64,000 nucleotides of DNA. It comes from Paenibacillus hemerocallicola. GTDB lineage: Bacteria; Bacillota; Bacilli; Paenibacillales; NBRC-103111. The translations under genes and the position numbers were made by a program. The stretch covers positions 1-64,000 of the forward strand of contig NZ_VDCQ01000041.1 of NCBI RefSeq assembly GCF_006265175.1. Reading direction: 5' to 3'. The notes beneath the pieces are model-generated. The model was not told the DNA's origin. It did no database searches and worked only from the letters and a program-made list of their open reading frames with translations. This document shows, piece by piece, positions 36,457 to 45,964 of this stretch. Positions within the stretch are counted from its first letter, which is position 1, and every line of letters begins with the position of its first letter.

Positions 36457-37704
36457 ATGAGTGAAGTTCGCGAGAAAGCGGCCTTGGCAAAGGAAGCCGC
36501 CAGGACGATGAACCGTCTGACGACGGAACAAAAAAACGAGGCGCTCGCTCTGATGGCGGATGCTCTGATTGCGGAATCCGCAGTCATACTGGAAGCGAAC
36601 GCGAAAGATTTGGCGCGCGGCCGGCAAGAAGGCACATCCGAGTCTTTGCTTGACCGTCTCGCCTTGAACGAGAAGCGAATCGGGGGCATCGCCGAAGGAC
36701 TTCGGCAAATTATCGACCTGCCCGATCCGACGGGACGTTTATTGGAGGAAACGACACGCCCGAACGGCCTCGTCATCCGCAAGTATACCGTCCCGCTCGG
36801 CGTAATCGGAATCGTGTATGAAGCGCGCCCTAACGTTACCGTGGACGCCGCAGGGCTTTGTCTGAAGAGCGGCAACTCTGTCGTGCTTCGCGGCGGATCG
36901 GCCGCGCTGGAGTCAAACAAAGCGATCGTGGGTGTCATGCATAGGGCGCTGTCCCGTTCCGCCCTTCCGCCTGAATCGCTGCAGCTTATCGAGAGCTCGG
37001 ACCGCTCTTCGGTAGACGAACTGCTCAAGCTTAACGGGCTGCTGGACGTCATTATTCCGAGAGGCGGCCGCTCCCTCATCCAGAACGTCGTGCAAAACGC
37101 TACCGTACCGGTAATCGAGACGGGCGAAGGCGTCTGCCACACTTATCTGGACGAAGAGGCAGACCCGGTCAAAGCCGATCCGATCGTGATCAATGCGAAG
37201 GTGCAGCGCCCTTCGGTGTGCAACTCCCTGGAGACGCTTCTCGTACACGAGCGTTACGCGGGATTGCATTTGTCGGCACTGTCCGGGAAGCTTAAAGAGC
37301 ACGGAGTCGAGCTGAGAGGCTGCGCCAAAAGCCGTACGCTCGTTCCTTGGATGGGAGAAGCCGCGGATACGGATTGGCGTACCGAATACAACGACCTGAT
37401 CCTGTCCGTCAAAGTCGTAAGCGGCTTGGACGAAGCGCTCGAGCATATACGCACTTACGGTACGCTTCATTCGGAATGTATCGTGACCGAGCATGCAGAC
37501 CGCGCAGAACGGTTTCTGAGGGAAGTCGATGCCGCCGCCGTGTATCATAACGCCTCCACCCGATTTACCGACGGCTTCGAGTTCGGATACGGCGCGGAGA
37601 TCGGAATCAGCACGCAGAAGCTGCACGCGCGCGGTCCCATGGGGCTGCCCGCCTTGACCTCGACGAAATACGTCGTACACGGAAGCGGACAAATTCGCGG
37701 ATAA
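36457..37704 (+). CDS. proA: Glutamate-5-semialdehyde dehydrogenase (gamma-glutamyl phosphate reductase)
   Basis: ProA (415 residues) reduces gamma-glutamyl phosphate with NADPH in the second step of proline synthesis. An aldehyde-dehydrogenase fold is shown by VPLGVIGIVYEARPNVTVDAAGL, SGNSVVLRGGSAA, the catalytic Cys in KVQRPSVCNSLETLLVH (about 255) and ASTRFTDGFEFGYGAEIGIST near the end. AAGGAGG precedes the ATG. Third gene of the T-box operon; full length. Confidence 0.97.
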   Translation: MSEVREKAALAKEAARTMNRLTTEQKNEALALMADALIAESAVILEANAKDLARGRQEGTSESLLDRLALNEKRIGGIAEGLRQIIDLPDPTGRLLEETTRPNGLVIRKYTVPLGVIGIVYEARPNVTVDAAGLCLKSGNSVVLRGGSAALESNKAIVGVMHRALSRSALPPESLQLIESSDRSSVDELLKLNGLLDVIIPRGGRSLIQNVVQNATVPVIETGEGVCHTYLDEEADPVKADPIVINAKVQRPSVCNSLETLLVHERYAGLHLSALSGKLKEHGVELRGCAKSRTLVPWMGEAADTDWRTEYNDLILSVKVVSGLDEALEHIRTYGTLHSECIVTEHADRAERFLREVDAAAVYHNASTRFTDGFEFGYGAEIGISTQKLHARGPMGLPALTSTKYVVHGSGQIRG

Positions 37705-37740
37705 TACGCGGCTTTACAGCCGGAAGGAGTGCTACATCCG

Positions 37741-38595
37741 ATGAGCCATACAACCGCCTTGCAGCAAAAAATCGCATTTATTGGCGCCGGCTCGATTGCC
37801 GAATCCATTTTTCGCGGCATTATCGAAAAAGGAATCGCCATTCCGGAAAACATATTTGCCGTGAACCGTCAAAGCGACGAGCGTCTGGAGTATGTGCGCG
37901 ACACATACGGCATTCGCGCGACGCGGCATCCGCAGGAACGGGACCGTTCGATCCGCGAGGCCGATATCGTCGTTCTCAACATGAAGCCGAAAGACGCCGC
38001 TTCGGGCATTGCCGAAATCGCCCATTTGCTTCGTCCGGACCAATTGATCGTTTCGGTCATCGCCGGATTGTCCATGGAGACGATCCAGCGTTTTCTCGGC
38101 GGTACGTTCCCTATTGCCCGTACAATGCCCAACACTTCGAGCACGATCGGACTCGGCGCTACCGGAATCAGCTTCTCCGGATCCGTAACTCCGGAGCAGC
38201 GATCGATCGCCCTCGCCTTGTTCGAGGCTGTCGGCGTCGTCGCCGTCGTAGACGAGCACCGGCTGGACATCGTTACCGGCGTCTCGGGCAGCGGCCCCGC
38301 TTATATTTACTATGTGATGGAAGCGATGATATCCGCCGGCGTCGAGGGCGGCTTATCCGAGGAATCGGCGCGTCAGTTGACGGTCCAAACCGTATTGGGC
38401 GCCGCTCAAATGGTCAAAACTACGAACGAGCTCCCGGGCGAGCTGCGCCGAAAGGTCACTTCGCCCAACGGCACGACCCAAGCCGCCATCGAGCTGCTGG
38501 AGGAGAACCGCGTAGCGAATTCCGTCTCCCGTGCCGTGCTGCGCGCCGCCGAGCGTGCCCGGGAAATGGGCAAGGCGCTCGCCGAACAATCTTGA
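37741..38595 (+). CDS. proC: Pyrroline-5-carboxylate reductase
   Basis: ProC (284 residues) reduces pyrroline-5-carboxylate to proline. The Rossmann loop IAFIGAGSIAESIFRGI, VVLNMKPKDA, IARTMPNTSSTIGLGATGI and the C-terminal signature GSGPAYIYYVMEAMISAGVE ... TSPNGTTQAAIELLEE are present. ATG 37741 lies 11 bases after AAGGAG; the in-frame GTG at 37729 overlaps the ribosome site and is rejected. With proB and proA this makes the pathway complete in one operon. The next gene starts within or just after its stop. Confidence 0.96.
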   Translation: MSHTTALQQKIAFIGAGSIAESIFRGIIEKGIAIPENIFAVNRQSDERLEYVRDTYGIRATRHPQERDRSIREADIVVLNMKPKDAASGIAEIAHLLRPDQLIVSVIAGLSMETIQRFLGGTFPIARTMPNTSSTIGLGATGISFSGSVTPEQRSIALALFEAVGVVAVVDEHRLDIVTGVSGSGPAYIYYVMEAMISAGVEGGLSEESARQLTVQTVLGAAQMVKTTNELPGELRRKVTSPNGTTQAAIELLEENRVANSVSRAVLRAAERAREMGKALAEQS

Positions 38596-38618
38596 GTGTA
38601 TGGAAAGCAGGTGTACCT

Positions 38619-39914
38619 TTGAGCTCTTACTGTGTTGCCACTTACCGCTGCCATGACGATAAAGCCGATTTTCACAAAAAGGCCCAATCGATTGCCGTCG
38701 GGTTGACCGTCGGCAGTTGGACCGAGCTGCCCTCGGCGAAGCAGAAACAAATGGAGAAGCATCTGGGGCAAGTTCTCTCGGTCGAAGTAACGGAGCCGAC
38801 CGGCTCGGCCGTCGACCTGGCGAACGGCACTGCCGAACGGTATGCCGATATCCGGATCGCCTATCCCGACATCAATTTCAGCGCCGACATTCCCGCGCTG
38901 CTCGTCACCGTCTTCGGGAAGCTGTCGATGGACGGGAAGGTCAAGCTGATCGATCTGCAATTTTCGCCGTCCTTCCTGGACGGCTTCGGCGGGCCGAAAT
39001 TCGGTATCGCCGGCGTGCGCGAGCTGCTCGGCGTACACGACCGTCCGCTGCTCATGAGCATTTTCAAATCGGTCGTCGGTCACGATCTGGAGGAGCTGAG
39101 TCATCAGTTTTACGGCCAAGCGGCAGGAGGAGTCGATCTGATCAAGGACGACGAAATCTTGTTCGAGAACCCGCTCACCCCTATCGAGAAACGGGTCGAG
39201 GCTTGCATGGAAGCGGCCGGACGGGCCCAAGCCGTAACCGGGCAAAAGCTGCTCTACGCCGTCAACGTGACCGGGCCCGCCTCGAAGCTCGCCGATCAGG
39301 CGAAACGGGCGATTGACGCAGGCGCCAATGCGCTGTTGTTCAACGTGCTGGCGTACGGCTTCGATACATTGCGAGAGCTGAGCGCCGATCCCGATATCAA
39401 CGTTCCGATCGCGGCGCACCCGGCCTTGTCCGGCGCCTTGTATCCTTCGCCGCATTACGGCATCTCCGCGTCCGTGCTGCTCGGCAAGCTGATGAGGCTT
39501 AGCGGCGCCGATCTCGTCTTGTTCCCGTCGCCCTACGGCTCCGTCGTCATGCCGAAGGCCGAGAATATGGCGATCCGTCATGCGCTCGTGACAAACAACC
39601 TTCAACAGGATTACGTATACCGTGCACCCGAACAATCCGGAACGGATACGTATCCCATTCTGCGCGGAAGCTTCCCCGTTCCGTCGGCGGGCATACATCC
39701 GGGGCTTGTCCCATGGATTATTCGCGATTTCGGCACGGAGGTCGTCGTCAATGCCGGAGGAGGCATACATGGCCATCCGCTCGGTACGGCAGCCGGAGGA
39801 CAAGCTTTCCGTCAAGCTATAGACGCGGTTATGAACGGCGTATCGCTTGCCGAGTATGCCGAGTCCCATCCGGAGCTCGGCGCGGCCATCGAGCGATGGG
39901 GGGCCAAGGAATGA
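38619..39914 (+). CDS. mtnW: 2,3-diketo-5-methylthiopentyl-1-phosphate enolase (RuBisCO-like protein)
   Basis: MtnW (431 residues) is a form IV RuBisCO-like protein that enolises diketo-methylthiopentyl phosphate in methionine salvage. The N-terminal domain starts YCVATYRCHDDKADFHKKAQ with VGLTVGSW; the barrel contains GGVDLIKDDEILFEN, where the Lys of KDDE is the carbamylated metal-ligand position, and VNAGGGIHGHPLGTAAGG near the C-terminus, the phosphate-binding loop. The start is probably TTG 38619 behind CAGGTG; a TTG at 38592 that overlaps the proC stop is an alternative. It directly follows proC with no terminator between them. Confidence 0.93.
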   Translation: MSSYCVATYRCHDDKADFHKKAQSIAVGLTVGSWTELPSAKQKQMEKHLGQVLSVEVTEPTGSAVDLANGTAERYADIRIAYPDINFSADIPALLVTVFGKLSMDGKVKLIDLQFSPSFLDGFGGPKFGIAGVRELLGVHDRPLLMSIFKSVVGHDLEELSHQFYGQAAGGVDLIKDDEILFENPLTPIEKRVEACMEAAGRAQAVTGQKLLYAVNVTGPASKLADQAKRAIDAGANALLFNVLAYGFDTLRELSADPDINVPIAAHPALSGALYPSPHYGISASVLLGKLMRLSGADLVLFPSPYGSVVMPKAENMAIRHALVTNNLQQDYVYRAPEQSGTDTYPILRGSFPVPSAGIHPGLVPWIIRDFGTEVVVNAGGGIHGHPLGTAAGGQAFRQAIDAVMNGVSLAEYAESHPELGAAIERWGAKE

Positions 39915-40573
39915 AGCGCCCGATCATTTTCTGCGATTTCGACGGGACGATTACGGAGAGCGACAATATCGTCGCCATTATGCGGCACTTCAATCCGCCG
40001 GGCTGGGAATCGCTGGTGGAAGGGGTCGTAACGAACAAGATCAGCATCCGGGACGGCGTCGGACGAATGTTCGAGCTGCTCCCTTCCTCGAGCCGGGACG
40101 AGGTGGCGAAATTCGTCTTCGATACCGCGAATATTCGAGCCGGCTTTCCGGAGCTGCTGAGCTACTGCGAACGGAACGACGTCGAGTTTCTTGTTACGAG
40201 CGGCGGCATCGATTTTTTTCTGCTGCCCCTGCTCGAGCCTTTTCCGGTATCGAAGGAACGCATCTTTTGCAACGCCAGCGATTTTTCCGGCGAACGGATT
40301 CGTATCGTCTGGCCGCATCCTTGCGACGAACATTGCTCGAACGATTGCGGAATGTGCAAGACGACGGTTATACGCCGTTATCCGAAGGAGCAGTATTTGC
40401 GCATATTGATCGGAGACAGCGTGACCGATTTCGAAGGGGCCAAGCTTGCCGATCTCGTCTTCGCCCGTTCCCACCTGATTACGAAATGCGAGCAGCTCGG
40501 CTTGCCGTATGTTCCATATGAAACGTTTCACGATATAGTCCGTCAATTGAACTCGATGCGGGAAGGAGAATAA
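39911..40573 (+). CDS. mtnX: 2-hydroxy-3-keto-5-methylthiopentenyl-1-phosphate phosphatase
   Basis: MtnX (220 residues) is a HAD-superfamily phosphatase acting after MtnW. IIFCDFDGTITESDN (residues 5-19) contains the nucleophile and acid Asp pair, LVTSGGIDFF the Ser of motif II, and LIGDSVTDFEGAKLADLVFA (about 165-185) the motif IV acid residues. CSNDCGMCK is a cysteine-rich insert typical of this family. The ATG overlaps the mtnW stop (ATGA at 39911-39914), implying translational coupling. Confidence 0.94.
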   Translation: MKRPIIFCDFDGTITESDNIVAIMRHFNPPGWESLVEGVVTNKISIRDGVGRMFELLPSSSRDEVAKFVFDTANIRAGFPELLSYCERNDVEFLVTSGGIDFFLLPLLEPFPVSKERIFCNASDFSGERIRIVWPHPCDEHCSNDCGMCKTTVIRRYPKEQYLRILIGDSVTDFEGAKLADLVFARSHLITKCEQLGLPYVPYETFHDIVRQLNSMREGE

Positions 40574-40575
40574 CA

Positions 40576-41220
40576 TTGAACGATCCCATCTATACATTGG
40601 AACAACGCCAACAGGCGTTCGGTCAACTGAAGGACGTCAAATCGGAGCTGGCCGAGCGAGGTTGGTTTCCTGCCACAAGCGGGAATTTGTCCGTACGCGT
40701 CGGCGAGTTCACGCCCGACCGGTTCGCCTTCGCCGTCACTTCCAGCGGCAGGGACAAGTCGAAGCATACGGCCGAAGACTACTTGATCGTGGACGGCGGC
40801 GGCCGGCCGATCGAGCCCACGAAGCTGAAGCCGTCGGCGGAAACGCTCATCCACTGCGAAATATACCGTTTGACCGGCTGCGGGGCGGTCTTTCACGTTC
40901 ATACCGTGTTCAATAATATCGTCTCCGAGCTGTACGCTGAAGCGGGCAGCGTCCCCTTCCAAGGGGTCGAGCTGATCAAGGCGTTCAACATTTGGGAGGA
41001 AGACGCACGGATCGAAGTGCCGATCCTCCCGAACTATGCCGATATTGCCAAAATCGCCGGACTTGTGGAAGACCGCCTGAACCTCAAAATACCCGGTATC
41101 GTGCTTCGTAACCACGGCATTTACGCCTGGGGGGCCAACGTCTTCGAAGCAAAGAGGCATTTGGAGGCATTCGAATTTTTGTTCGAATACGCTTATCGAT
41201 GGAAAGCATTGAATTTGTAG
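40576..41220 (+). CDS. mtnB: Methylthioribulose-1-phosphate dehydratase
   Basis: MtnB (214 residues) is a class II aldolase-fold zinc enzyme that dehydrates methylthioribulose 1-phosphate. Zn ligands are in AVFHVHTVFNNI (HxH, about 98-100) and GIVLRNHGIYAWG (about 180), with the active-site Glu in FQGVELIKAF. GWFPATSGNLSVRVG is the phosphate-binding N-terminus. The start is TTG 40576, seven bases after AAGGAG and two bases past the mtnX stop. Last gene of the proB-mtnB unit. mtnA, mtnK and mtnD are not in the window. Confidence 0.95.
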   Translation: MNDPIYTLEQRQQAFGQLKDVKSELAERGWFPATSGNLSVRVGEFTPDRFAFAVTSSGRDKSKHTAEDYLIVDGGGRPIEPTKLKPSAETLIHCEIYRLTGCGAVFHVHTVFNNIVSELYAEAGSVPFQGVELIKAFNIWEEDARIEVPILPNYADIAKIAGLVEDRLNLKIPGIVLRNHGIYAWGANVFEAKRHLEAFEFLFEYAYRWKALNL

Positions 41221-41234
41221 GAGCGCGATGTACC

Positions 41235-41255
41235 GAGCGGCCATCAAGGCCGCTC
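41235..41255. terminator. Terminator-like hairpin between converging genes
   Basis: GAGCGGCC (41235-41242) and GGCCGCTC (41248-41255) form a tight 8-bp stem with a five-base loop. It overlaps the last codons of the leftward gene and lacks a T tract. Confidence 0.5.
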
Positions 41256-41705
41256 CACCTTCCCGACTCCCAGAGCAAAGTGCCGCTCCAGCACTTGCCG
41301 CACGCTCGATTGCTCCCCGCTCAGACAGCGGACCATCAGGATTAATTCGGCGGCAGGCCGTTTGACCCGCTTCCTCTTCAAGTAATGCCTGTTAATGAGC
41401 ACATCCAGCGCAAATCCCGCGACGAATCCGGCGCCAAAGCCGATCAGCCCCCATATAACGGGTCCCCAAACCCATACGAAGCCGAAGCTGGCACCCAGAA
41501 CGGCGCAGACGGTTCCCAGTACGGAGCCCAAATCGAACAAGCTGATCCCGTCGGAACGATGGATCGTGTCGAGCAAAGGCCTGCCCCCCATTAGCTGGTC
41601 AAGCGGAACCGCCAATATGCGCTCCTTTCCGATTCCCAGCTGCTCAAGCTCGGTAACCGCTAGCTCTACATCCAATGATTGCTGAAACGCCGAGATCAAA
41701 TACAT
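41244..41705 (-). CDS. Small membrane protein of unknown function
   Basis: A 153-residue protein with a soluble N-terminal part (MYLISAFQQSLDVELAVTEL, a possible ferredoxin-like alpha/beta fold), two closely spaced membrane segments (about 63-107; SVLGTVCAVLGASFGFVWV and WGLIGFGAGFVAGFALDVLI), and a basic cytoplasmic tail (KRKRVKR) leading to another soluble stretch. The overall plan recalls general-stress DUF1269-like proteins, but no firm family match is claimed. GGAGGGGG precedes the ATG. It follows the duplicated membrane-protein gene by 25 bases and is probably co-transcribed with it. Confidence 0.7.
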   Translation of the reverse strand: MYLISAFQQSLDVELAVTELEQLGIGKERILAVPLDQLMGGRPLLDTIHRSDGISLFDLGSVLGTVCAVLGASFGFVWVWGPVIWGLIGFGAGFVAGFALDVLINRHYLKRKRVKRPAAELILMVRCLSGEQSSVRQVLERHFALGVGKVERP

Positions 41706-41730
41706 TGGCGCCGCCCCCTCCTCACGATCT

Positions 41731-42504
41731 TCACAAAGGCATGTCGAACGACTCGGATTGATATTCCTTCTTCATATACAAGGACTGCTCGCGCCGGAAC
41801 AAATTGTTGTATTCCACCGCGATCACATACGACTCATACATCGCGAACCCGTAAATGGACGGCAGAAACAATGTCCATTCGACGTCCAGCACAGCGACGG
41901 CTTCCCGGAACGACCCCATCATCGTGAAATAGAACGCTTCGAGAAAGTGCGACATGACGACCTGCACGATCGTCATGCATAGCAAAAGAAAGCCCGTCGG
42001 GACCAAATGGAGATACAGGTGGCCCAATCCGGGCATGAGCAACGACCAAGCCACGGCTAAACCGGGACTTCGCTTGTCTAGAAAATTGGCGGAATACGGT
42101 CCGATGAATAAGGACTGGACCGGCGATTTCGCCATACGTCCGAGCTTCACGATTTTGTTCGTATCGACCGTCAACCGATAGCTGTCCCAGATGGAATAAA
42201 TATATACGGCTATGTACAGCAGCAGCCACCTTTTATTCAACACGTGGCGAGCCAAATCGAACTGCCCCGTATAGGAGTACACCATAGCTTCGTTGAGCCT
42301 GGAATACCAGTTGATGACGACTTCCCATATGAGCAAAATATACCCTTTCAAATAGCGGCCGAGCAGCAAATGTCCGAATCCCGGAAATGCCGCCGCCCAC
42401 CAGGCAACAATCACGGGACTGCGTAAATGCAAGTAATTCAAATTGAAGGAGCTGATGTGGGAAAGATACCTTCGGGGAAGGTCCTGTCGGGATTGATGTT
42501 CCAT
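41731..42504 (-). CDS. Multi-pass membrane protein with internal duplication, function unknown
   Basis: A 257-residue protein with about six membrane segments. The two halves are repeats of each other: AWWAAAFPGFGHLLLGRYLKG (about 35-55) against AWSLLMPGLGHLYLHLVPTG (about 148-167), each followed by a long hydrophobic helix, a YxxxG-F-x-x-A segment (VYSYTGQFDLA, YFTMMGSFREA) and a final helix ending in W/Y-x-S-Y (IYSIWDSYRL, FAMYESYVIA). The PGFGHLYLG-type motif recalls TM2-domain proteins. GGAGG lies eight bases before the ATG. Function not recognised. Confidence 0.75.
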   Translation of the reverse strand: MEHQSRQDLPRRYLSHISSFNLNYLHLRSPVIVAWWAAAFPGFGHLLLGRYLKGYILLIWEVVINWYSRLNEAMVYSYTGQFDLARHVLNKRWLLLYIAVYIYSIWDSYRLTVDTNKIVKLGRMAKSPVQSLFIGPYSANFLDKRSPGLAVAWSLLMPGLGHLYLHLVPTGFLLLCMTIVQVVMSHFLEAFYFTMMGSFREAVAVLDVEWTLFLPSIYGFAMYESYVIAVEYNNLFRREQSLYMKKEYQSESFDMPL

Positions 42505-42640
42505 GAAGACTGCCTCCGGAGCGCTGCGGCCGATGTCCGCATCATCGAATGAGAACTCTAATCAGTGGATTGTTGTAATATAGTTCTCACAAGAACCCTT
42601 TTTTATCCGATATAGGTTATAATGTAATATTTTTCAATTA

Positions 42641-42684
42641 AAAAAACTGTCCCCGAATGCGCACGCGAAGAGCGAAAGGGACAG
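42641..42684 (-). terminator. Rho-independent terminator of the asnS-dnaD operon
   Basis: CTGTCCC (42647-42653) and GGGACAG (42678-42684) form the base of a stem with an inner GCGC-rich loop, followed leftward by a run of T (A tract 42641-42646, continuing TTAATTG). Confidence 0.85.
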
Positions 42685-42701
42685 CTTTCCTCGAAGACCG
42701 C

Positions 42702-43388
42702 TTATCGGCCTCCTCTGAATTTTTGCGTATATTCTCTTGCCTGCTCGGGAGTCTGCACGCGGTTGCGGCTCCATTCCAGCAAAATCCGGTCGATATACCG
42801 GAAATGAATGACACCGGCGAACACCGCTTCCTTCAGCGCGAACATAATCAGCTCCTCGGGGTAACGGTCGCGATCCAGCCATTGGGATACCGTCTCGCAT
42901 TCCATCGGAGTGAGCGGGCGGGCAAATTCTTTCTCGAACACGGTGAAAATGTCCTCGACGTCCGTCTTGGCCGGTGCGGCTTTGGTACCCGGAGCCGCGG
43001 ATGCCCTTGCTTCCCGTGCCTCCTCCGTCCATGCGGCCGCAAGCTTGCGGTACATCGGGGCCAGATTGTAATTCTCGCTTAAAACACCGGTCACTTGGTC
43101 GATCTCTTCGTCGATCTGCAGCACTTCATTTTTCATCAGACGCTGCAGTGCCTTGATGACGGCCTCCGGCTGCGCGGACATCCGCTCCTGTAGCTCCTCG
43201 AGAGTCGGAAACTCTTTGCCGTCCTTGTCCTTGAAGGCCATGATCTGGATCAGCAGCATCACTTCCACTTCGGACAGCTTCATTCTTTTGTACAGCCTGA
43301 GGAGCGTAACCGGGATGGAGACGCCGCCCGCTTGCATCGCCGCCGTCATGCCCCGTTCGATTTGCTTATGCTCTTCCCCTTTGGCCAA
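42702..43388 (-). CDS. dnaD: DNA replication initiation protein DnaD
   Basis: DnaD (228 residues) helps load the replicative helicase at oriC and at stalled forks in low-GC Gram-positive bacteria. The N-terminal winged-helix domain (about 20-100) has GVSIPVTLLRLYKRMKLSEV and FPTLEELQERM; the C-terminal DnaB_2 domain (about 140-220) shows FEKEFARPLTPMECETVSQW and the YxxxI-like HFRYIDRILLEW motif. The start codon is TTG behind GGAGGAG. It is 36 bases after asnS, as in Bacillus. The nth gene that follows in B. subtilis is absent. Confidence 0.92.
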   Translation of the reverse strand: MAKGEEHKQIERGMTAAMQAGGVSIPVTLLRLYKRMKLSEVEVMLLIQIMAFKDKDGKEFPTLEELQERMSAQPEAVIKALQRLMKNEVLQIDEEIDQVTGVLSENYNLAPMYRKLAAAWTEEAREARASAAPGTKAAPAKTDVEDIFTVFEKEFARPLTPMECETVSQWLDRDRYPEELIMFALKEAVFAGVIHFRYIDRILLEWSRNRVQTPEQAREYTQKFRGGR

Positions 43389-43424
43389 ACGATCTCCTCC
43401 CCACTATTTCAATATACAAAGCGG

Positions 43425-44717
43425 TTACGGATACAACCGATACAGCAGACGGGGGAACGGTATCGTTTCCCTTACGTGCTCCAGCCCGCAAATCCAGGCG
43501 ACCGTCCGCTCCAAGCCGAGACCGAATCCGGAATGAGGCACGGTGCCGTATTTGCGCAAATCCAAATACCACCGGTACGCGTCCTCTGCAAGCTCGTGCT
43601 CCTTGAATCGTTCCCGCATCAGCTCCGGATCGTCGATTCGTTGACTTCCCCCGATAATTTCACCGTAGCCTTCCGGGGCGATCATATCGGCGCAAAGTAC
43701 GACTTCCGGACGGGTCGGGTCCGGCTTCATATAGAAAGCTTTGAACGAAGCCGGGTAATGCGTAATGAACACCGGCTTGTCGAATTGCTTGGCGATCTCC
43801 GTTTCGTGCGGCGCACCGAAATCTTCTCCCCACTCGATCTCGTGCCCGTTCTCCTTCAGCCGGCGAATCGCTTCGTCATACGTAATTCTCGGAAAAGGCG
43901 CTTGGATCGGCTCCAGCTTGGAAATGTCCCGGCCGAGCGTCTCCAGCTCCTTGGGGCAATGGGCCAATACCGATTGTACGATATGCGATACGAACCTTTC
44001 CTGGACGATCAGGTTTTGCTCGTGATCGACAAACGCCATCTCCGGCTCGATCATCCAAAATTCGATCAAATGCCGGCGCGTCTTCGATTTCTCCGCCCGG
44101 AACGTCGGCCCGAACGAGTACACTTTGCCGAGAGCCATGGCGGCCGCTTCCATGTACAATTGTCCGCTCTGCGTCAAATAGGCGTCTTCGTCGAAATATT
44201 TCGTATGGAACAAATTCGTCGTTCCTTCGCAGGACGACGGCGTCAAAATCGGAGGATCGACGAGATAAAACCCGTTGTCGTCGAAAAATTGCTGGATGGC
44301 GCGGATAATCTGCGCCCTTACGACCATGATAGCCCGCTGACGCGGCGACCGCAGCCACAGGTGACGATGGTCCATCAGAAAGTCCACGCCGTGCTCCTTC
44401 GGCGTAATCGGATAATCGACGGCCAGCTGTATGACTTCCACATCCGTAACGTTGAGCTCGAAACCGCTTTGGCTGCGGGCATCCTCCCTGACCGTCCCGG
44501 ACACGTAGAGCGAGCTTTCTTGCGTCAGCTTGGCAGCCGCTTCCCATACTTGCTCGGAAACCTCGCTTTTTACAACGACGCCCTGGATGAAGCCGGTTCC
44601 GTCACGCAGCTGCAGAAACTGGATTTTTCCGCTAGACCGCTTGCCATGCACCCAGCAGCCGATCCGTACGGCTTCTCCGGCATGAGAGCTCACTTCCCGA
44701 ATCGTATTAAGCTCCAT
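43425..44717 (-). CDS. asnS: Asparaginyl-tRNA synthetase
   Basis: AsnS (430 residues) charges tRNA-Asn. The OB-fold anticodon domain (1-110; [23 protein letters not shown]) is followed by the class II core with [18 protein letters not shown], motif 2 [25 protein letters not shown] (about 215-240) and motif 3 [16 protein letters not shown] (about 398-413). ATG 44717 is preferred to 44723 because GGAGGG then lies six bases away instead of touching the start. It belongs to the leftward unit hydroxyacyl-CoA dehydrogenase-ackA-asnS-dnaD. Confidence 0.97.
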   Translation of the reverse strand: MELNTIREVSSHAGEAVRIGCWVHGKRSSGKIQFLQLRDGTGFIQGVVVKSEVSEQVWEAAAKLTQESSLYVSGTVREDARSQSGFELNVTDVEVIQLAVDYPITPKEHGVDFLMDHRHLWLRSPRQRAIMVVRAQIIRAIQQFFDDNGFYLVDPPILTPSSCEGTTNLFHTKYFDEDAYLTQSGQLYMEAAAMALGKVYSFGPTFRAEKSKTRRHLIEFWMIEPEMAFVDHEQNLIVQERFVSHIVQSVLAHCPKELETLGRDISKLEPIQAPFPRITYDEAIRRLKENGHEIEWGEDFGAPHETEIAKQFDKPVFITHYPASFKAFYMKPDPTRPEVVLCADMIAPEGYGEIIGGSQRIDDPELMRERFKEHELAEDAYRWYLDLRKYGTVPHSGFGLGLERTVAWICGLEHVRETIPFPRLLYRLYP

Positions 44718-44743
44718 ATTCATCCCTCCAATGATTGTTGTCG

Positions 44744-45964
44744 TTACGTCGACGGCTGCATCGTCTCGTTGACCGCTTCGCGGAACGTATCCCTTGCGAT
44801 CATCAGCTCTTCGTTTGTCGGAATTACCCATACCTCGATTCGCGAATCCGCGGCAGAAACGATCCGATCGTCCCCCGTTCTCCTTTCGTTCGCCTCATCA
44901 TCCAGCTTGACGCCGAGGAAGCTGAGCCGATCGCATACCGTCTTGCGTAGCAAGGCGCTGTTCTCCCCTACGCCGGCCGTAAACACCAGAGCGTCGAAGC
45001 CGTTCATCGCGGCGGCGTAAGCGCCGATATATTTGCGCAGCCTGTATTCGTACATATCGAAGGCGAGCTGGGCATTGCGGTCTCCTTCTTGTGCGGCTTC
45101 TATAATTTCGCGCATGTCGCCCAAGCCTCCCGATACGGCGAACAAGCCGCTATGCCTGTTCAGCATCGAGTTCACTTCGTTCAGCGACAAATCTTCCTTG
45201 TCCATCGCGAACGGAACGATAGCGGGATCGATATCGCCGCTCCGGGTGCCCATCATGAGCCCTTCGAGCGGGGTCAATCCCATGCTCGTGTCGAACGATT
45301 TCCCGTTCATGATGGCGGTCACGCTTGCTCCGTTGCCGATATGGCACGTAATCATTTTCATTTGGTCCAAGGGCCGGCCGCTCAACTCCGATACCCGACC
45401 GCTCACGTATTGATGGGAAGTGCCGTGAAAGCCGTAACGCCGGACCCGGTGCTTTTTGTAAAAGACGCTTGGAATCGGGTACCGGAACGACACGGGGGGC
45501 ATCGTCTGGTGAAACGCCGTATCGAACGCCGCAACCTGCGTAATGTGCGGCAAATTGGCTTCAACGGCTAGAATGCCCGTCAGCGCCCCGGGGTTATGCA
45601 GTGGAGCCAAGTCGAACAGCCTCTTGATTTCCTGCTTTACTCCTTCGTCGATACGGACGGACCCCGAGAACGTTTCCCCTCCGTGCACGACGCGATGGCC
45701 GACGGCATGAACATCGTGAAGCGATCGCAGGACGCCTTCCTTCGGGTCGGTCAGAATTCGCAGTACTTTGCGGATCGCCGTCGTATGGTCCAATATTTCG
45801 CTTACCTCGCGAATCTCCAACTTGCCGGCAGGCTCATGCGTCAGCATCGCGGTCTCCATGCCGATCCGCTCGACCTTTCCTTTGGCCATAACCGTCTCGT
45901 TCGTCATGTCGAACAGCTGATATTTGACCGACGAGCTGCCCGCATTGATGACTAATACGTTCAT
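44744..45964 (-). CDS. ackA: Acetate kinase
   Basis: AckA (406 residues) interconverts acetyl phosphate plus ADP with acetate plus [20 protein letters not shown] (residues 3-19), [13 protein letters not shown], the catalytic-Asp segment [40 protein letters not shown] and [14 protein letters not shown] are all conserved. Its start overlaps the upstream dehydrogenase stop by four bases. pta is not in the window. Length is at the family norm. Confidence 0.97.
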   Translation of the reverse strand: MNVLVINAGSSSVKYQLFDMTNETVMAKGKVERIGMETAMLTHEPAGKLEIREVSEILDHTTAIRKVLRILTDPKEGVLRSLHDVHAVGHRVVHGGETFSGSVRIDEGVKQEIKRLFDLAPLHNPGALTGILAVEANLPHITQVAAFDTAFHQTMPPVSFRYPIPSVFYKKHRVRRYGFHGTSHQYVSGRVSELSGRPLDQMKMITCHIGNGASVTAIMNGKSFDTSMGLTPLEGLMMGTRSGDIDPAIVPFAMDKEDLSLNEVNSMLNRHSGLFAVSGGLGDMREIIEAAQEGDRNAQLAFDMYEYRLRKYIGAYAAAMNGFDALVFTAGVGENSALLRKTVCDRLSFLGVKLDDEANERRTGDDRIVSAADSRIEVWVIPTNEELMIARDTFREAVNETMQPST

